Shown here one piece after another: positions 52,125 to 60,459 of a DNA stretch of 60,459 nt. Positions within the stretch are counted from its first letter, which is position 1, and every line of letters starts with the position of its first letter. The notes beneath the pieces are model-generated. The model did not search any database and was not told the DNA's origin. It saw only the letters and a list, made by a program, of their open reading frames with translations. The translations under genes were made by a program, and so were the position numbers. Source of the stretch: Acidobacteria bacterium 13_2_20CM_57_17 (GTDB lineage: Bacteria; Acidobacteriota; Terriglobia; Acidiferrales; UBA7541); contig MNDE01000040.1 of assembly GCA_001914785.1 (NCBI GenBank), positions 1-60,459 of the forward strand. The letters run 5' to 3'.

Positions 52125-53153
52125 TTAAGCTAGGAGAAGACCTTTGGGGACATGGACCCGGCGAGTCTCGGGCCGATCGTGATGCGCCCACCAGCCGCGC
52201 CAGGAGGCAGGATCTCTGCCGAATGAGGCGCCGGTGATGGTCCGCAGAGCGGCGCAGACCAAGTCCTGGGTTGCAGGTTCAAGGGAATCGTCATCGAGAA
52301 GATTCAGGAGCTGGGGAACAGCACCCAAGCGCTGCTCGCCGGTGAGCATGCCGGAGCGAGCGAGGTTGGTGGCGGCCCGCTCGCGAACTTGTTTTGCGGG
52401 GTCGTGGGCCAGAATAGAAAGAAGCGGATCGATGGACTCTGCGGTGCCCAGCATAGCCAATCCCTCGACGGCCCAGAAGCGAGTCTGCTGATTCGCATCG
52501 CGAGAATAACGCAGGAGAGTGGACAAAACTGTGGCAGGCTCGACCCCGCGATTGCCGAGGGCACCGAGTCTCCATAGAGCGAGATAGCGCGCGTCAGGAT
52601 CATTATGAATTTGATTGAGGAGCTTTGCCAGGCCCTGAGGTGATTTCATCAGGTTGTTGGCGATCAAATCGATTTCCACGGCGGCAACGCGCACGCGAGG
52701 GTCGTTGGAATCCAAAGCCGCAAGCACGAGATGGAAAAGGCGGTCGGTGTCCGCCAGATGGCCGCGCCAGGAAGGGAGATTCTTGTGGATTAAGCCGAGA
52801 GACTGGTCGGGGCGCTGAACGGCAAGCTCTAGAAGCCGTTCGGCCTGCTGCTGTGGCGCCAAGTGGCTGATGGCTTCGAGGTCAGCGTTGATGGCACCCG
52901 GCGTGGAAGCCGGCACAAGGACGCGCGACGAGGCGGACGCAGGCAACAGAGTAGCGTTGCGGAACCAATTGGCTCCGGAGATTTCAGTACGCGCGACTTG
53001 ATAACCCGCGACAGTAGAAAGAGCGGCCAACGAAATCATCAAGGAAATGTAACGCGGAAAGCGATTCGGTCCTGCCGAATGGCGATGCGCGGCCCGCTCC
53101 ATGGGTGGAGCGGGCTGAGGGGCCCCGGGAGTGCCTACGATTGAGTCGTTCAT
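52125..53153 (-). CDS. Membrane-anchored HEAT-repeat protein
   Basis: 342 residues. An N-terminal cytoplasmic part (Pro/Ala-rich), a membrane segment (about 36-52, YISLMISLAALSTVAGYQVA), then helical repeats in the last 200 residues (LAALDSNDPRVRVAAVEIDLIANNL, ALWRLGALGNRGVEPATVLSTLLRYSRDANQQTRFWAVEGLAMLGTAESIDPLLSIL, KQVRERAATNLARSG). A protein-binding scaffold facing the periplasm is likely. No enzymatic motif. Confidence 0.75.
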   Translation of the reverse strand: MNDSIVGTPGAPQPAPPMERAAHRHSAGPNRFPRYISLMISLAALSTVAGYQVARTEISGANWFRNATLLPASASSRVLVPASTPGAINADLEAISHLAPQQQAERLLELAVQRPDQSLGLIHKNLPSWRGHLADTDRLFHLVLAALDSNDPRVRVAAVEIDLIANNLMKSPQGLAKLLNQIHNDPDARYLALWRLGALGNRGVEPATVLSTLLRYSRDANQQTRFWAVEGLAMLGTAESIDPLLSILAHDPAKQVRERAATNLARSGMLTGEQRLGAVPQLLNLLDDDSLEPATQDLVCAALRTITGASFGRDPASWRGWWAHHDRPETRRVHVPKGLLLA

Positions 53154-53340
53154 GGGTCGTGCGAGTGCTTCGGCGCACGCTGATGAATGACAAATTAGTT
53201 GTGGAGAGAGAGGCCAACAATGGTACGCGCGGCCAGCGGCACTGCTTTTTTGTAAGCAAACCCTGTAGGTTCAATGCGATTGGGGACGTTACTGGTACGC
53301 CACGAGCGAAACAATCCCGTACGGAAGAACAGGCGTCTGT

Positions 53341-53397
53341 GGGACACGACAAACAGCGCGTCCCGCAAAGCCATCTGGGATACAAGAGGCGTATCCC
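53341..53397. repeat. Two tandem imperfect hairpins
   Basis: GGGACACG...CGCGTCCC (53341-53364, one mismatch) and GGGATAC-aagaggc-GTATCCC (53377-53397, perfect 7-base arms). Both have GGGA...TCCC arms. Confidence 0.55.
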
Positions 53398-53428
53398 GAA
53401 GATTCATCCGGGATGCAAACACCAGACT

Positions 53429-53456
53429 TTGCCGGAGGTATGGGGTCTGCTAGAAT
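53429..53456 (+). promoter_or_regulatory. Probable rpmB promoter
   Basis: TTGCCG (53429-53434), 16 bases, TAGAAT (53451-53456); about 70 bases before the rpmB ATG. Confidence 0.5.
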
Positions 53457-53525
53457 GAGGAGCTTGGTTTTACGACAATTCGAGCGGGAAACCGAAGCCC
53501 AACTACAAATTAAGCGGGAATAAAA

Positions 53526-53717
53526 ATGGCACTGAAGTGTGAATTCTGCGGCAAAGCGCCGCGTTTTGGAAATGTGATCAGCCACGCGAATAATACGCGG
53601 CGGCGGCGGTGGAATCCTAACTTGAAGCGCGTGCACGCGGTTGTGGCGGGCGTGAGGAAGCAAGTCCGTGTGTGCACGGCATGCATTCGCGCCGGCAAAG
53701 TAAAGAAAGCCGCCTGA
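53526..53717 (+). CDS. rpmB: 50S ribosomal protein L28
   Basis: 63 residues, typical of bacterial L28: CEFCGKAPRFGNVISHANNTRRRRWNPNLKRVHAVV...VRVCTACIRAGKVKKA. CxxC pairs (CEFC, CTAC) indicate the zinc-binding form. A structural component of the large ribosomal subunit. Confidence 0.97.
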   Translation: MALKCEFCGKAPRFGNVISHANNTRRRRWNPNLKRVHAVVAGVRKQVRVCTACIRAGKVKKAA

Positions 53718-53769
53718 GCATCCAACCTTGAACCCGACCGATGCGAACCTGCGTTCCGTGGGGCACCTG

Positions 53770-54879
53770 ATGAAGCACTCAAGCGGAGTGAAGCGCGCAG
53801 CAGCGTGGCTGCCTTTGGCAGCGATGGCCATTGCGCTTACCACGGGCTGCAACAAGCAAGCGCAGCACGCGCCCGACGTGTGGGCGGTGGTGAATGGGAA
53901 AGAAATCAAGCGGGAAGAAGTCGACAAGTATTACCGGACGCGCGTAAATCCCGAGGGTCAGGAGCCTTCGCAGGAAGAATCGCTTTCGCAAAAGCTGAAT
54001 GTGCTCGATGAACTGATCAACAACGAAATTCTGCTGGAAAAAGCGAAGAAGTTGAACCTGGAAGCCAGCGACGGCGAAGTCGAAGACAAGTTCACCGAAT
54101 TGAAGAGTCCATACACCGAGGACGAATTTCAGCGGCGGCTGAAAGATCAGGCCATGACTGTGGAGGATCTGAAGCTGGAGCTGCGGCGGCAGCTCTCGAT
54201 TCAGAAATTGTTGAACCATGAAGTGGTGGCGAAGATTTCCATCACCGACCAGGACATCTCGGGTTTTTACGACGCGAACAAAGCACAGTTCAATGTGGCG
54301 GAGCCGCAATATCATATCGCGCAAATCGTGGTGACCCCGCGGAAAGAACCACAGATCCGCAACCGGAAGAACGATGATGCGGCCAATGAAGCCGAAGCGC
54401 AGCGAAAAGTGAAGATGCTGATGGACCGGCTGAACAGCGGCGCGGACTTTTCCCAATTGGCGATGGATTATTCCGAAGACATGAACACCGCTGGAACCGG
54501 TGGGGATCTGGGTTTCGTTCCGGAATCGGCGCTGAACCAGTCCGACCCGGCACTGAAAAAGGTCGTGGTTGGATTGAAGGCCGGGCAGGTCAGCCAGCCG
54601 ATTGCGGTTCAGCCGAAAGACGGCCCACGCGTCCTGATCCTAAAGCTCATTGCGCGCGAATCCCCGGGGTTGCGCGGCATCTCCGAACCACAAGTGCAGC
54701 AAACCATCCGCGATACGCTGCGCAACCGCAAGGAACAATTGCTGCGCCTCGCGTATCTGGCAATCGCGCGAGATGGCGCACAAGTAAAGAACTTCCTGGC
54801 GGAACAAGTCATCGAAGCAGCGGGCAAACTGCCGGATGCGGCGAAAACCACGATGCCGCAGCGATCCATTGGGCACTAA
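53770..54879 (+). CDS. SurA/PrsA-like peptidyl-prolyl isomerase lipoprotein
   Basis: 369 residues from the ATG at 53770 (TTG at 53728 also in frame). Lipobox LAAMAIALTTGC. An N-terminal SurA-like chaperone region (about 30-170; WAVVNGKEIKREEVDKYYR) precedes a parvulin domain (about 175-290): YHIAQIVVTPR, NSGADFSQLAMDYSEDMNTAGTGGDLGFVP, LKAGQVSQPI. A C-terminal helical part closes the protein. Folds or protects exported proteins. It follows rpmB by 52 bases. Confidence 0.9.
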   Translation: MKHSSGVKRAAAWLPLAAMAIALTTGCNKQAQHAPDVWAVVNGKEIKREEVDKYYRTRVNPEGQEPSQEESLSQKLNVLDELINNEILLEKAKKLNLEASDGEVEDKFTELKSPYTEDEFQRRLKDQAMTVEDLKLELRRQLSIQKLLNHEVVAKISITDQDISGFYDANKAQFNVAEPQYHIAQIVVTPRKEPQIRNRKNDDAANEAEAQRKVKMLMDRLNSGADFSQLAMDYSEDMNTAGTGGDLGFVPESALNQSDPALKKVVVGLKAGQVSQPIAVQPKDGPRVLILKLIARESPGLRGISEPQVQQTIRDTLRNRKEQLLRLAYLAIARDGAQVKNFLAEQVIEAAGKLPDAAKTTMPQRSIGH

Positions 54880-54952
54880 AGCCGCTTATTCCCTCCGAAA
54901 TACGAGCCTTCCAATTCCGCGCGGCATGAAGAGTAGTGAAGTGCGCTGAAGT

Positions 54953-55465
54953 TCAAGAAACCACACAAAGAGCTTCGCCGGCGTTGACGGGCTGACCTTC
55001 CTTGGCCAGGACGCGCTCGACGATGCCGCTCTTGGGGGAGCGAATTTCGTTTTGCATTTTCATGGCTTCGACGACGAGCAGGCCCTGGCCGGATTCGACA
55101 TGTTCTCCTTCTTTGACGAGAAGGCGCACCACTTTGCCTGGCATGGGGGCGACGATTTGCTGGCGGCCTTCGGCTTCGACGGCGCCGTGGCGGCGGCCGC
55201 TCCAGGCGCGAGGATCGATGACCTCGGCGATGAAGTCCTGCCCGCCAGTCTGAAGTTTCAATTTGGCGTCTAGAGACGGCGTCACGGAGATTTCGAAGGA
55301 TTGGCCGTCAAGCAAAATAGAGAGCGTATTGGGTGCGATGTCGACAACATCGACTGCGACGCAGCGGCTATCCAATGTTACGCGCCAGCCGGAACCATCG
55401 CGTTCTAGTTCAATGACGTGGAGTTTTTTTTCGGACAATGAAGCGAGTTGGACTTCGTATTTCAC
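54953..55465 (-). CDS. Biotin carboxyl carrier protein of an acyl-CoA carboxylase
   Basis: 170 residues. C-terminal biotinyl domain: APMPGKVVRLLVKEGEHVESGQGLLVVEAMKMQNEI with biotin Lys136. The N-terminal part is a linker/BT-like domain. Its start overlaps the biotin carboxylase stop by four bases, so the two are co-translated. This is the alpha-type layout of acyl-CoA carboxylases split into two proteins; the carboxyltransferase is not in the window. Confidence 0.92.
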   Translation of the reverse strand: MKYEVQLASLSEKKLHVIELERDGSGWRVTLDSRCVAVDVVDIAPNTLSILLDGQSFEISVTPSLDAKLKLQTGGQDFIAEVIDPRAWSGRRHGAVEAEGRQQIVAPMPGKVVRLLVKEGEHVESGQGLLVVEAMKMQNEIRSPKSGIVERVLAKEGQPVNAGEALCVVS

Positions 55466-56994
55466 GGCAGGCGGTCCAGTTGCTCGCGGCGGCCTTCGAG
55501 CTTCCAGCGAGAGGGCTGGTCTGCGGAAGAGGCGGACACAGAAGCCTGTTTCTCCGACTGGCTGGCCTGCCAGATTGCCGCGGCAATGACTGCGGCATCG
55601 GAAACAGCGCTTCCCCGCTGATTATCGTTCCCAAGAGATGCAGCAGAACGCGGACGGCGGAGTAACTCGTCCAGCCATTTGGTGTGGATTTCGCCGCGAA
55701 GAAAATCGGGTTCTTCAAGAATGCGGCGGAAAAGACCGGCATTGGTCTTGATGCCGGTGACGATGTATTCCTCGAGGGCGCGGCGAAGGCGGGCGATGGT
55801 TTCTTCGCGGCTATTGCCCCAGGCGATAAGCTTGCTGAGAAGCGGATCGTAATCGTTGGGCACGGTCCAGCCTTCGTAGACGCCATCGTCCAGGCGAATG
55901 CCCGGGCCGCTGGGAACCTGGCGCGAAAGAATTTTTCCCGGCGAGGGAAAGAAATTATTGTCGGGATCTTCAGCGTAGAGACGAACTTCCATAGCGTGAC
56001 CGCGCGGGGTGATGGATTCCCATGCGAAGGGCAGACGGTGACCGGCGGCGATGGCGATTTGGAGTTTTACCAGGTCGAGACCGGTAACCTGCTCCGTGAC
56101 GGGGTGCTCGACCTGCAAACGCGTGTTCACTTCCAAAAAGTAAAAATTGAGATTGGTGTCTACGAGAAATTCAACCGTACCGGCATTGACATAGCGGCCA
56201 GCGCGCGCCAGGCGGATAGCGGCATCGCTCATCTCTCTGCGCAGTTCGGGAGTGACAATGGGGGAAGGCGCTTCCTCGATCACCTTCTGATGGCGGCGCT
56301 GCACGGAACATTCACGTTCCCCAAGAGAGACGACGCGGCCGTGGGTGTCGGCGAAGATCTGGATTTCCACGTGATGAGGACGGTCGAGATATTTTTCGAG
56401 ATAGATGCGATCGTCGCCGAAACTATTCATAGCCTCGGAAGAAGCATCGCGGAATGCGGATTCGAATTCGGCATCGCTGTACACCAGGCGCATACCTTTG
56501 CCGCCGCCACCGGCGACGGCCTTCAGAAGAATGGGATAGCCCATTCGGCGCGCGAGGGCTTGCGCTGCAGCCGGATTCTCAATTGGGTCGTTTGTCCCTG
56601 GGACAGAGGGAACGTCGGCGCGGCGGGCAAGCTGGCGGCCGGCGGTTTTGGAGCCAAGAGATTCCATAGCCTCGGCTGGCGGCCCAATAAAAATGAGGCC
56701 AGCGTCAACGCAGGCGCGGGGCAGTGCGGCGTTTTCCGCAAGGAACCCGTAGCCCGGATGCACGGCATCGCAGCCGACGCGACGCGCCACGTCCATTAGC
56801 TTATCGATGCATAGATAGCTTTCGCGCGAAGGCGCAGGGCCGATAGGATAGGCTTCGTCGGCGAGACGGACGTGAAGCGATTTGCGGTCGACATCACTGA
56901 AAACGGCTACGGAGCGAATGCCCAGTTCCCGGCAGGCGCGCAGAATGCGCACGGCAATCTCACCACGATTGGCGATTAGGATTTTCTTGAACAT
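55462..56994 (-). CDS. Biotin carboxylase subunit of an acyl-CoA carboxylase
   Basis: 510 residues from the ATG at 56994. ATP-grasp biotin carboxylase: FKKILIANRGEIAVRIL, VHPGYGFLAENA, LLKAVAGGGGKGMRLV, ECSVQRRHQKVIEEAPSP, EFLVDTNLNFYFLEVNTRLQVEHPVTE. Catalyses ATP-dependent carboxylation of biotin on the BCCP. A C-terminal extension of about 65 residues beyond the core is more like the alpha subunit of propionyl/acyl-CoA carboxylases than AccC. First of the two-gene operon. Confidence 0.95.
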   Translation of the reverse strand: MFKKILIANRGEIAVRILRACRELGIRSVAVFSDVDRKSLHVRLADEAYPIGPAPSRESYLCIDKLMDVARRVGCDAVHPGYGFLAENAALPRACVDAGLIFIGPPAEAMESLGSKTAGRQLARRADVPSVPGTNDPIENPAAAQALARRMGYPILLKAVAGGGGKGMRLVYSDAEFESAFRDASSEAMNSFGDDRIYLEKYLDRPHHVEIQIFADTHGRVVSLGERECSVQRRHQKVIEEAPSPIVTPELRREMSDAAIRLARAGRYVNAGTVEFLVDTNLNFYFLEVNTRLQVEHPVTEQVTGLDLVKLQIAIAAGHRLPFAWESITPRGHAMEVRLYAEDPDNNFFPSPGKILSRQVPSGPGIRLDDGVYEGWTVPNDYDPLLSKLIAWGNSREETIARLRRALEEYIVTGIKTNAGLFRRILEEPDFLRGEIHTKWLDELLRRPRSAASLGNDNQRGSAVSDAAVIAAAIWQASQSEKQASVSASSADQPSRWKLEGRREQLDRLP

Positions 56995-57074
56995 AGAAGA
57001 TTTGAGGAGATGCGAGTTTAGCACGGAGGGAAGCGGATACCAGGAATCTGCAGAGCTCTTGTGCTTCGGCGAAA

Positions 57075-58000
57075 CTAGTTCAACAGCTTCTTCAAATCCT
57101 TCCACTTGACGAGAATGACGTGATTTTCTTCGATGGCTTTCTTAAACTCGGGGCCGGTGACAATGTCATAGTCGCGCTGACGCCAGGCCGAGCCGAAGTC
57201 CGGATGATCCACAGTTACAGCTCGAAGTTCGGCGTCGTCATGACCGAGGTGGACGATCATTTCTGTGAGACCGGGTTTCAGGTTCTTCACGGCGTTGACA
57301 TAGAAATCGCGCCACTCGTTGGAGTGAACGGAGGGATTGGCCATGACCACGGAATCCAGAATGACGTCCTTCTCGGACAGGCTGGAAAAAAATCGGCGGA
57401 CAAATTGGGAAGGCGAACGGCCAGAAAACGCAAATTGTATTCATGAGCAACCTTAATGTAGACGGCGAAGAGTTCCGGCTTGGAAAAAAGCACGCCCATG
57501 TGGCTGTCCAGGTGCGTCGGACGAATCCCGAGAGCGACGGCGCGGTCAACCTGGGCGCGAATTTCACGCTCGGCTTCCACGGTTTTCAGGTTGAGTGCGG
57601 CGGCAGGAGCCTCCGGCCACAGATAGCCGTATGGGTCGAAGAGACTTGGGACTTTGTCGCTTGATGAAACCGGTCCCCAGCGATCGACTTTCCATTCGCT
57701 GGTGAGCGTAAGGTGCAGGCCAAAATCGACGTCCGGATGGTCTTTTGCGTAGGAAGCGACTTCCGTGAGCCAGGCGCAAGGCACCATGACGCTAGCGGAA
57801 GTAACCGCATTCTTATTGAGCGCGTCAAAACTGGCGGCGTCCACCGAATGAGCCACGGCAAGGTCATCGGCGTGGACGATGAGGAGTTTCGAATCGGCTG
57901 GATAGCCCAGGCGTTCGGCTACAGTCTTATTCTGGGCACACACAGCTTCCGCCACGAAACATAGGAGCAGGCCGGCAGCGGCAAGATTTCGAAGGTGCAT
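57075..58000 (-). pseudogene. ChbG/YdjC-family carbohydrate deacetylase, frameshifted
   Basis: The ATG at 58000 (GGAG six bases upstream) opens a frame with signal peptide LRNLAAAGLLLCFVAEAVCAQ and ChbG/YdjC motifs: LLIVHADDLAVAHSVD (metal Asp pair), DFGLHLTLT and PTHLDSHMGVLF. It leaves frame after LRFLAVRLPNLSADFF, at seven A on the + strand (57386-57392; U-run in the mRNA). The rest continues at -1: SSLSEKDVILDSVVMANPSVHS...GLTEMIVHLGHDD, ending at 57075. One extra base would restore the whole protein. Either a sequencing error, a true mutation, or programmed -1 frameshifting at U-UUU-UUU. Function if intact: deacetylation of N-acetyl sugars. Confidence 0.82.
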
Positions 58001-58186
58001 CGGGAACTCCAGCAATCGGATTTGGCCGTAAAGCGTAACACGGCCATTGAAGCGCACAAAGTTGCTGCTTCGTCGTGTGCAGTAATTTGTCGAGTGGGAG
58101 TTCTCTGGTTGGAAGCGCTCTTCACGATTGCGGCGCAGATGGTGTATATACAAAGCCCTGCGCTTGACGTTCGGAGGGAAGCCAAG

Positions 58187-60124
58187 ATGAAACGACGCTA
58201 CTTGTTGTTTGCAATGGGATTTTTCGCGCTCGCGCCGGTGCGCGCGCAAGACTCCGTGATCGCGCCCCCGGACAACCTTGTGGTGGATGGTGTGCCGAGG
58301 ATTCCCGAGTCTATCGCGGAAACAGCGGGGAGGTATGCGTCCTATCGGAGTGCGAACCTGGCAGATTGGCATCCGACAAAACGAGAAATGCTGATTGCCA
58401 CACGGTTTGCGGATACGCCGCAGCTCCATCTCGTGAAAATGCCGGGCGGGGCACGTCAGCAGTTGACGTTTCTCGCGGACTCGGTTGGCGGCGGGCGGTT
58501 TCATCCGAATGGCGGTGACTACATTTTGTTTGCCAAGGATGTTGGCGGCGGTGAGTGGTACCAGCTTTATCGCTATGACGTAGCCACTGGCGACGTGACG
58601 CTGCTGACGGATGGGAAGGCACGGAATTTGCCGGGACCATGGTCGTCGAGCGGCGATCAGATCGCGTATATGTCCACACGCCGGGCGGGAAGAGATACAG
58701 ATTTGTGGGTGATGAACCCGGGTGATCCGAAGAGCGATCACTTGCTGACCCAGTTGGCTGGCGGTGGATGGCAGCCGCTCGATTGGTCGCCGGATGACAA
58801 GAAAATCTTGCTGGCAGAGGAGCTATCCATCAACGAGTCGTACTTGTGGCTGGTGGACGTGGCGACTGGCGAAAAGACGGAGCTGACGCCGAGAAACGCG
58901 ACAGAAAAGGTTTCCTATGGTGAAGGACGGTTCAGCAAAGATGGCAAGGGGATTTACGTCACTACGGACAAGGCTTCGGAATTCCACCGGCTGGCTTACC
59001 TCGATCTAGCGACAAAGCAGCCGCAGTTCCTGACGACGAACATTTCGTGGGACGTGGAAGCCTTCGACCTAACGCATGACGGCAAAATGATTGCGTTCGT
59101 GACGGATGAAGAAGGCGTCAGCGTTGTGCACGTGATGAACACAGCCACGAAGAAAGAGATGCTCCTGCCCAAGCTGCCGAAGGGGCTCGTTGGTTCCTTG
59201 CGCTGGCATAAGAATGGGCATGAGCTTGGATTTTCATTGAACAATGCGCGTGGACCGGGCGATGTGTATTCGCTGGATGTGGCAACCGGAAAGGTGGAAC
59301 GGTGGACGGCCAGCGAAACGGTGGTGAAGACCGATGGATTTCCGGAAGCGGAGCTGGTGAGGTGGAAGAGTTTCGATGGAAAAATGATTTCGGGCTTCTT
59401 GTACAAGCCACCGGCGAAGTTTAGGGGCAAGCGGCCGGTGCTGGTGGTGATTCACGGCGGACCGGAGGGACAGTCACAGCCTACCTTTCTCGGACGCAGC
59501 AATTATCTGTTGAATGAACTGGGGATCGCGCTGATTTATCCGAACGTGCGTGGTTCGACAGGGTATGGGAAAACGTTCTCGCTGCTAGACAACGGATTCA
59601 AGCGCGAAGACACGTACAAGGACATCAACGCCCTGTTCGACTGGATAGCGACGCAGCAGGGGCTGGACAGCGAGCGGATTGCAGTGACCGGCGGAAGCTA
59701 CGGCGGGCACATGACGCTGGCGGTCTCGACATTTTACAGCGACCGGATCCGCTGCTCGGTGGACATTGTGGGCATGTCCAACCTTGTGACGTTCCTGGAG
59801 CATACAGAAGCGTACCGGCGGGATTTGCGGCGCGTGGAATACGGCGACGAGCGGAACCCCCAAATGCGAGAGTATCTCGAGAAAATCGCGCCGATGAACA
59901 ACATCGAAAAAATCAAGAAACCTATGTTCGTGATCGCGGGAAAGAACGATCCGCGCGTGCCAGTCAGCGAATCGCAGCAGATCGCTGACGCGCTAAAGAA
60001 GCAGAGGACGCCAGTGTGGCTGCTCATCGCGAAGGACGAAGGCCACGGCTACCGGAAAAAGCCGAACCAAGACTTTCAGTTCTACGCCACTGTTGAGTTC
60101 CTGCAGGAATATCTCCTGAAGTAG
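58187..60124 (+). CDS. Exported S9-family (prolyl oligopeptidase/DPP-like) serine peptidase
   Basis: 645 residues from the ATG at 58187, with GGAGGG eight bases upstream. Signal peptide LLFAMGFFALAPVRAQ. The N-terminal half is a WD40-like beta propeller (repeated blades such as LADWHPTKREMLIATRF, PGPWSSSGDQIAYMSTRR). The C-terminal alpha/beta hydrolase has the triad Ser504 (TGGSYGGHM), Asp588 (GKNDPRVP) and His620 (DEGHGY). Cleaves oligopeptides outside the cytoplasm. Confidence 0.94.
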   Translation: MKRRYLLFAMGFFALAPVRAQDSVIAPPDNLVVDGVPRIPESIAETAGRYASYRSANLADWHPTKREMLIATRFADTPQLHLVKMPGGARQQLTFLADSVGGGRFHPNGGDYILFAKDVGGGEWYQLYRYDVATGDVTLLTDGKARNLPGPWSSSGDQIAYMSTRRAGRDTDLWVMNPGDPKSDHLLTQLAGGGWQPLDWSPDDKKILLAEELSINESYLWLVDVATGEKTELTPRNATEKVSYGEGRFSKDGKGIYVTTDKASEFHRLAYLDLATKQPQFLTTNISWDVEAFDLTHDGKMIAFVTDEEGVSVVHVMNTATKKEMLLPKLPKGLVGSLRWHKNGHELGFSLNNARGPGDVYSLDVATGKVERWTASETVVKTDGFPEAELVRWKSFDGKMISGFLYKPPAKFRGKRPVLVVIHGGPEGQSQPTFLGRSNYLLNELGIALIYPNVRGSTGYGKTFSLLDNGFKREDTYKDINALFDWIATQQGLDSERIAVTGGSYGGHMTLAVSTFYSDRIRCSVDIVGMSNLVTFLEHTEAYRRDLRRVEYGDERNPQMREYLEKIAPMNNIEKIKKPMFVIAGKNDPRVPVSESQQIADALKKQRTPVWLLIAKDEGHGYRKKPNQDFQFYATVEFLQEYLLK

Positions 60125-60133
60125 GAATCTGAT

Positions 60134-60322
60134 TCATTCGGGCTGAGGAATTCCGAGATCGCGGTAAATCTTCCGCGCAAGAAAATCATTGATTTCCGCG
60201 TGCCTAGGAACGCTCGATGTCGCATTGGTCCGCGGATTGTACTAGATAGAGTGCCTGCCACCTTCACGCAACAGCGAACACTCGTGGGCAGCCAAGTGAC
60301 GCAAGAAGTCACGCCGCTTCAT
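60134..60322 (-). pseudogene. hicA: HicA-family mRNA interferase toxin interrupted by an amber codon
   Basis: Reading from the ATG at 60322: MKRRDFLRHLAAHECSLLRE, GGRHSI, then TAG (60242-60244), then YNPRTNATSSVPRHAEINDF...KIYRDLGIPQPE and TGA. The whole fits HicA, with the catalytic His in GGRHSI and VPRHAEIN-F-ARKI typical of the family. TAG probably replaces TGG (Trp) at codon 27. Unless suppressed, the toxin is dead. It follows hicB by 10 bases. Confidence 0.85.
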
Positions 60323-60332
60323 CCTTATGCAC

Positions 60333-60459
60333 TCAAATGCTTACAGTTATGGGTTCACGGAGAGCGTCTTCAGAGCGCTGCTTCGCAGCCAACTCTCGAT
60401 TTGCCTCAATCACCATGGTCAAGGCTTCCTTTAGATTGCGCCTTGCCTCCCCAAGAGTT
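60333..60459 (-). CDS. hicB: HicB-family antitoxin, truncated by the window
   Basis: Only the C-terminal 41 residues are visible: TLGEARRNLKEALTMVIEAN followed by RELAAKQ...REPITVSI and stop (TGA, 60333-60335). This matches the end of HicB antitoxins. The N-terminus lies beyond the window. Order is antitoxin first, toxin second. Confidence 0.82.
   Translation of the reverse strand, partial: TLGEARRNLKEALTMVIEANRELAAKQRSEDALREPITVSI

Larger units (their letters stand above)
53154..53525. other. Divergent intergenic region with tandem hairpins and rpmB promoter
   Basis: 372 bases. Hairpins at 53341-53364 and 53377-53397, then a promoter at 53429-53456. An ORF at 53105-53458 is not convincing. 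Confidence 0.6.

Noticed and set aside
53105..53458. Plus-strand ORF before rpmB
   Set aside because: Crosses the two hairpins and the rpmB promoter; translation has no recognisable features.
1..60459. tRNA, rRNA genes and insertion-sequence transposases
   Set aside because: No cloverleaf with TTCRANY arm, rRNA segment or transposase ORF was recognised by reading; short RNAs could still be missed.

Overview
The window reads as high-GC chromosomal DNA of a Gram-negative soil bacterium, most likely an acidobacterium (Acidobacteriota, Terriglobia-like). Evidence: lpxC for lipid A; a MacB/FtsX-type orphan permease of the kind expanded in Acidobacteria; a BlaI/M56-peptidase pair; many exported peptidases and hydrolases; and dispersed palindromic repeats, some inside genes. 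The assignment comes from gene content, not from a marker-gene tree. No rRNA, tRNA, CRISPR array, phage or complete insertion sequence was recognised.

Layout. 0-4.3 kb: end of an SPFH/prohibitin gene, a small membrane protein, then a BlaI repressor, an M56 (BlaR1-like) sensor protease and an exported protein; the last two share a 28-residue tandem repeat. 4.3-13.4 kb: mostly envelope proteins (coiled-coil secreted protein, transglutaminase, M48 and CPBP membrane proteases, CGNR zinc-finger regulator, DUF1223 protein, YibQ-like deacetylase, an S41 peptidase lacking its catalytic lysine). 13.7-16.4 kb: lpxC and glmU. 16.6-23.9 kb: purQ-purL-purF, two tandem signal peptidase genes, purM. 24-29.6 kb: a membrane-anchored protein; a divergent PadR-regulated module (Cdd1-like, PadR, exported NIF3-like protein versus an exported VOC protein) around twin palindromic operators; a two-PAS protein; an M28 peptidase. 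29.9-40.2 kb: ABC exporter, purN, tyrS, FAD oxidase, exported asparaginase-type Ntn hydrolase, SDF symporter, orphan permease. 40.2-43 kb: an AT-richer accessory stretch with repeat elements, an ester-cyclase-like gene, a lone Cap15-type (CBASS effector) gene and a PilZ gene. 43-53.2 kb: SLT-type lipoprotein, GH27 alpha-galactosidase, ACT protein, MATE exporter, alpha/beta hydrolase, subclass B3 metallo-beta-lactamase, aldo/keto reductase, PilZ and HEAT proteins. 53.5-60.5 kb: rpmB, a parvulin-type chaperone lipoprotein, biotin carboxylase/BCCP, a frameshifted ChbG/YdjC deacetylase, an S9 peptidase, and a HicBA pair whose toxin carries an amber codon.

How the genes fit together. The pur genes cover several steps of IMP synthesis (PurN, PurQ/L, PurM, PurF). 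lpxC and glmU both act on UDP-GlcNAc supply or use. BlaI/M56 and PadR are local regulators with visible operators. The items most worth follow-up are the shared-repeat M56 system, the orphan Cap15-like gene with its 5' hairpin, the PadR twin operators, the two copies of a long hairpin element, and the palindromes inside purL.
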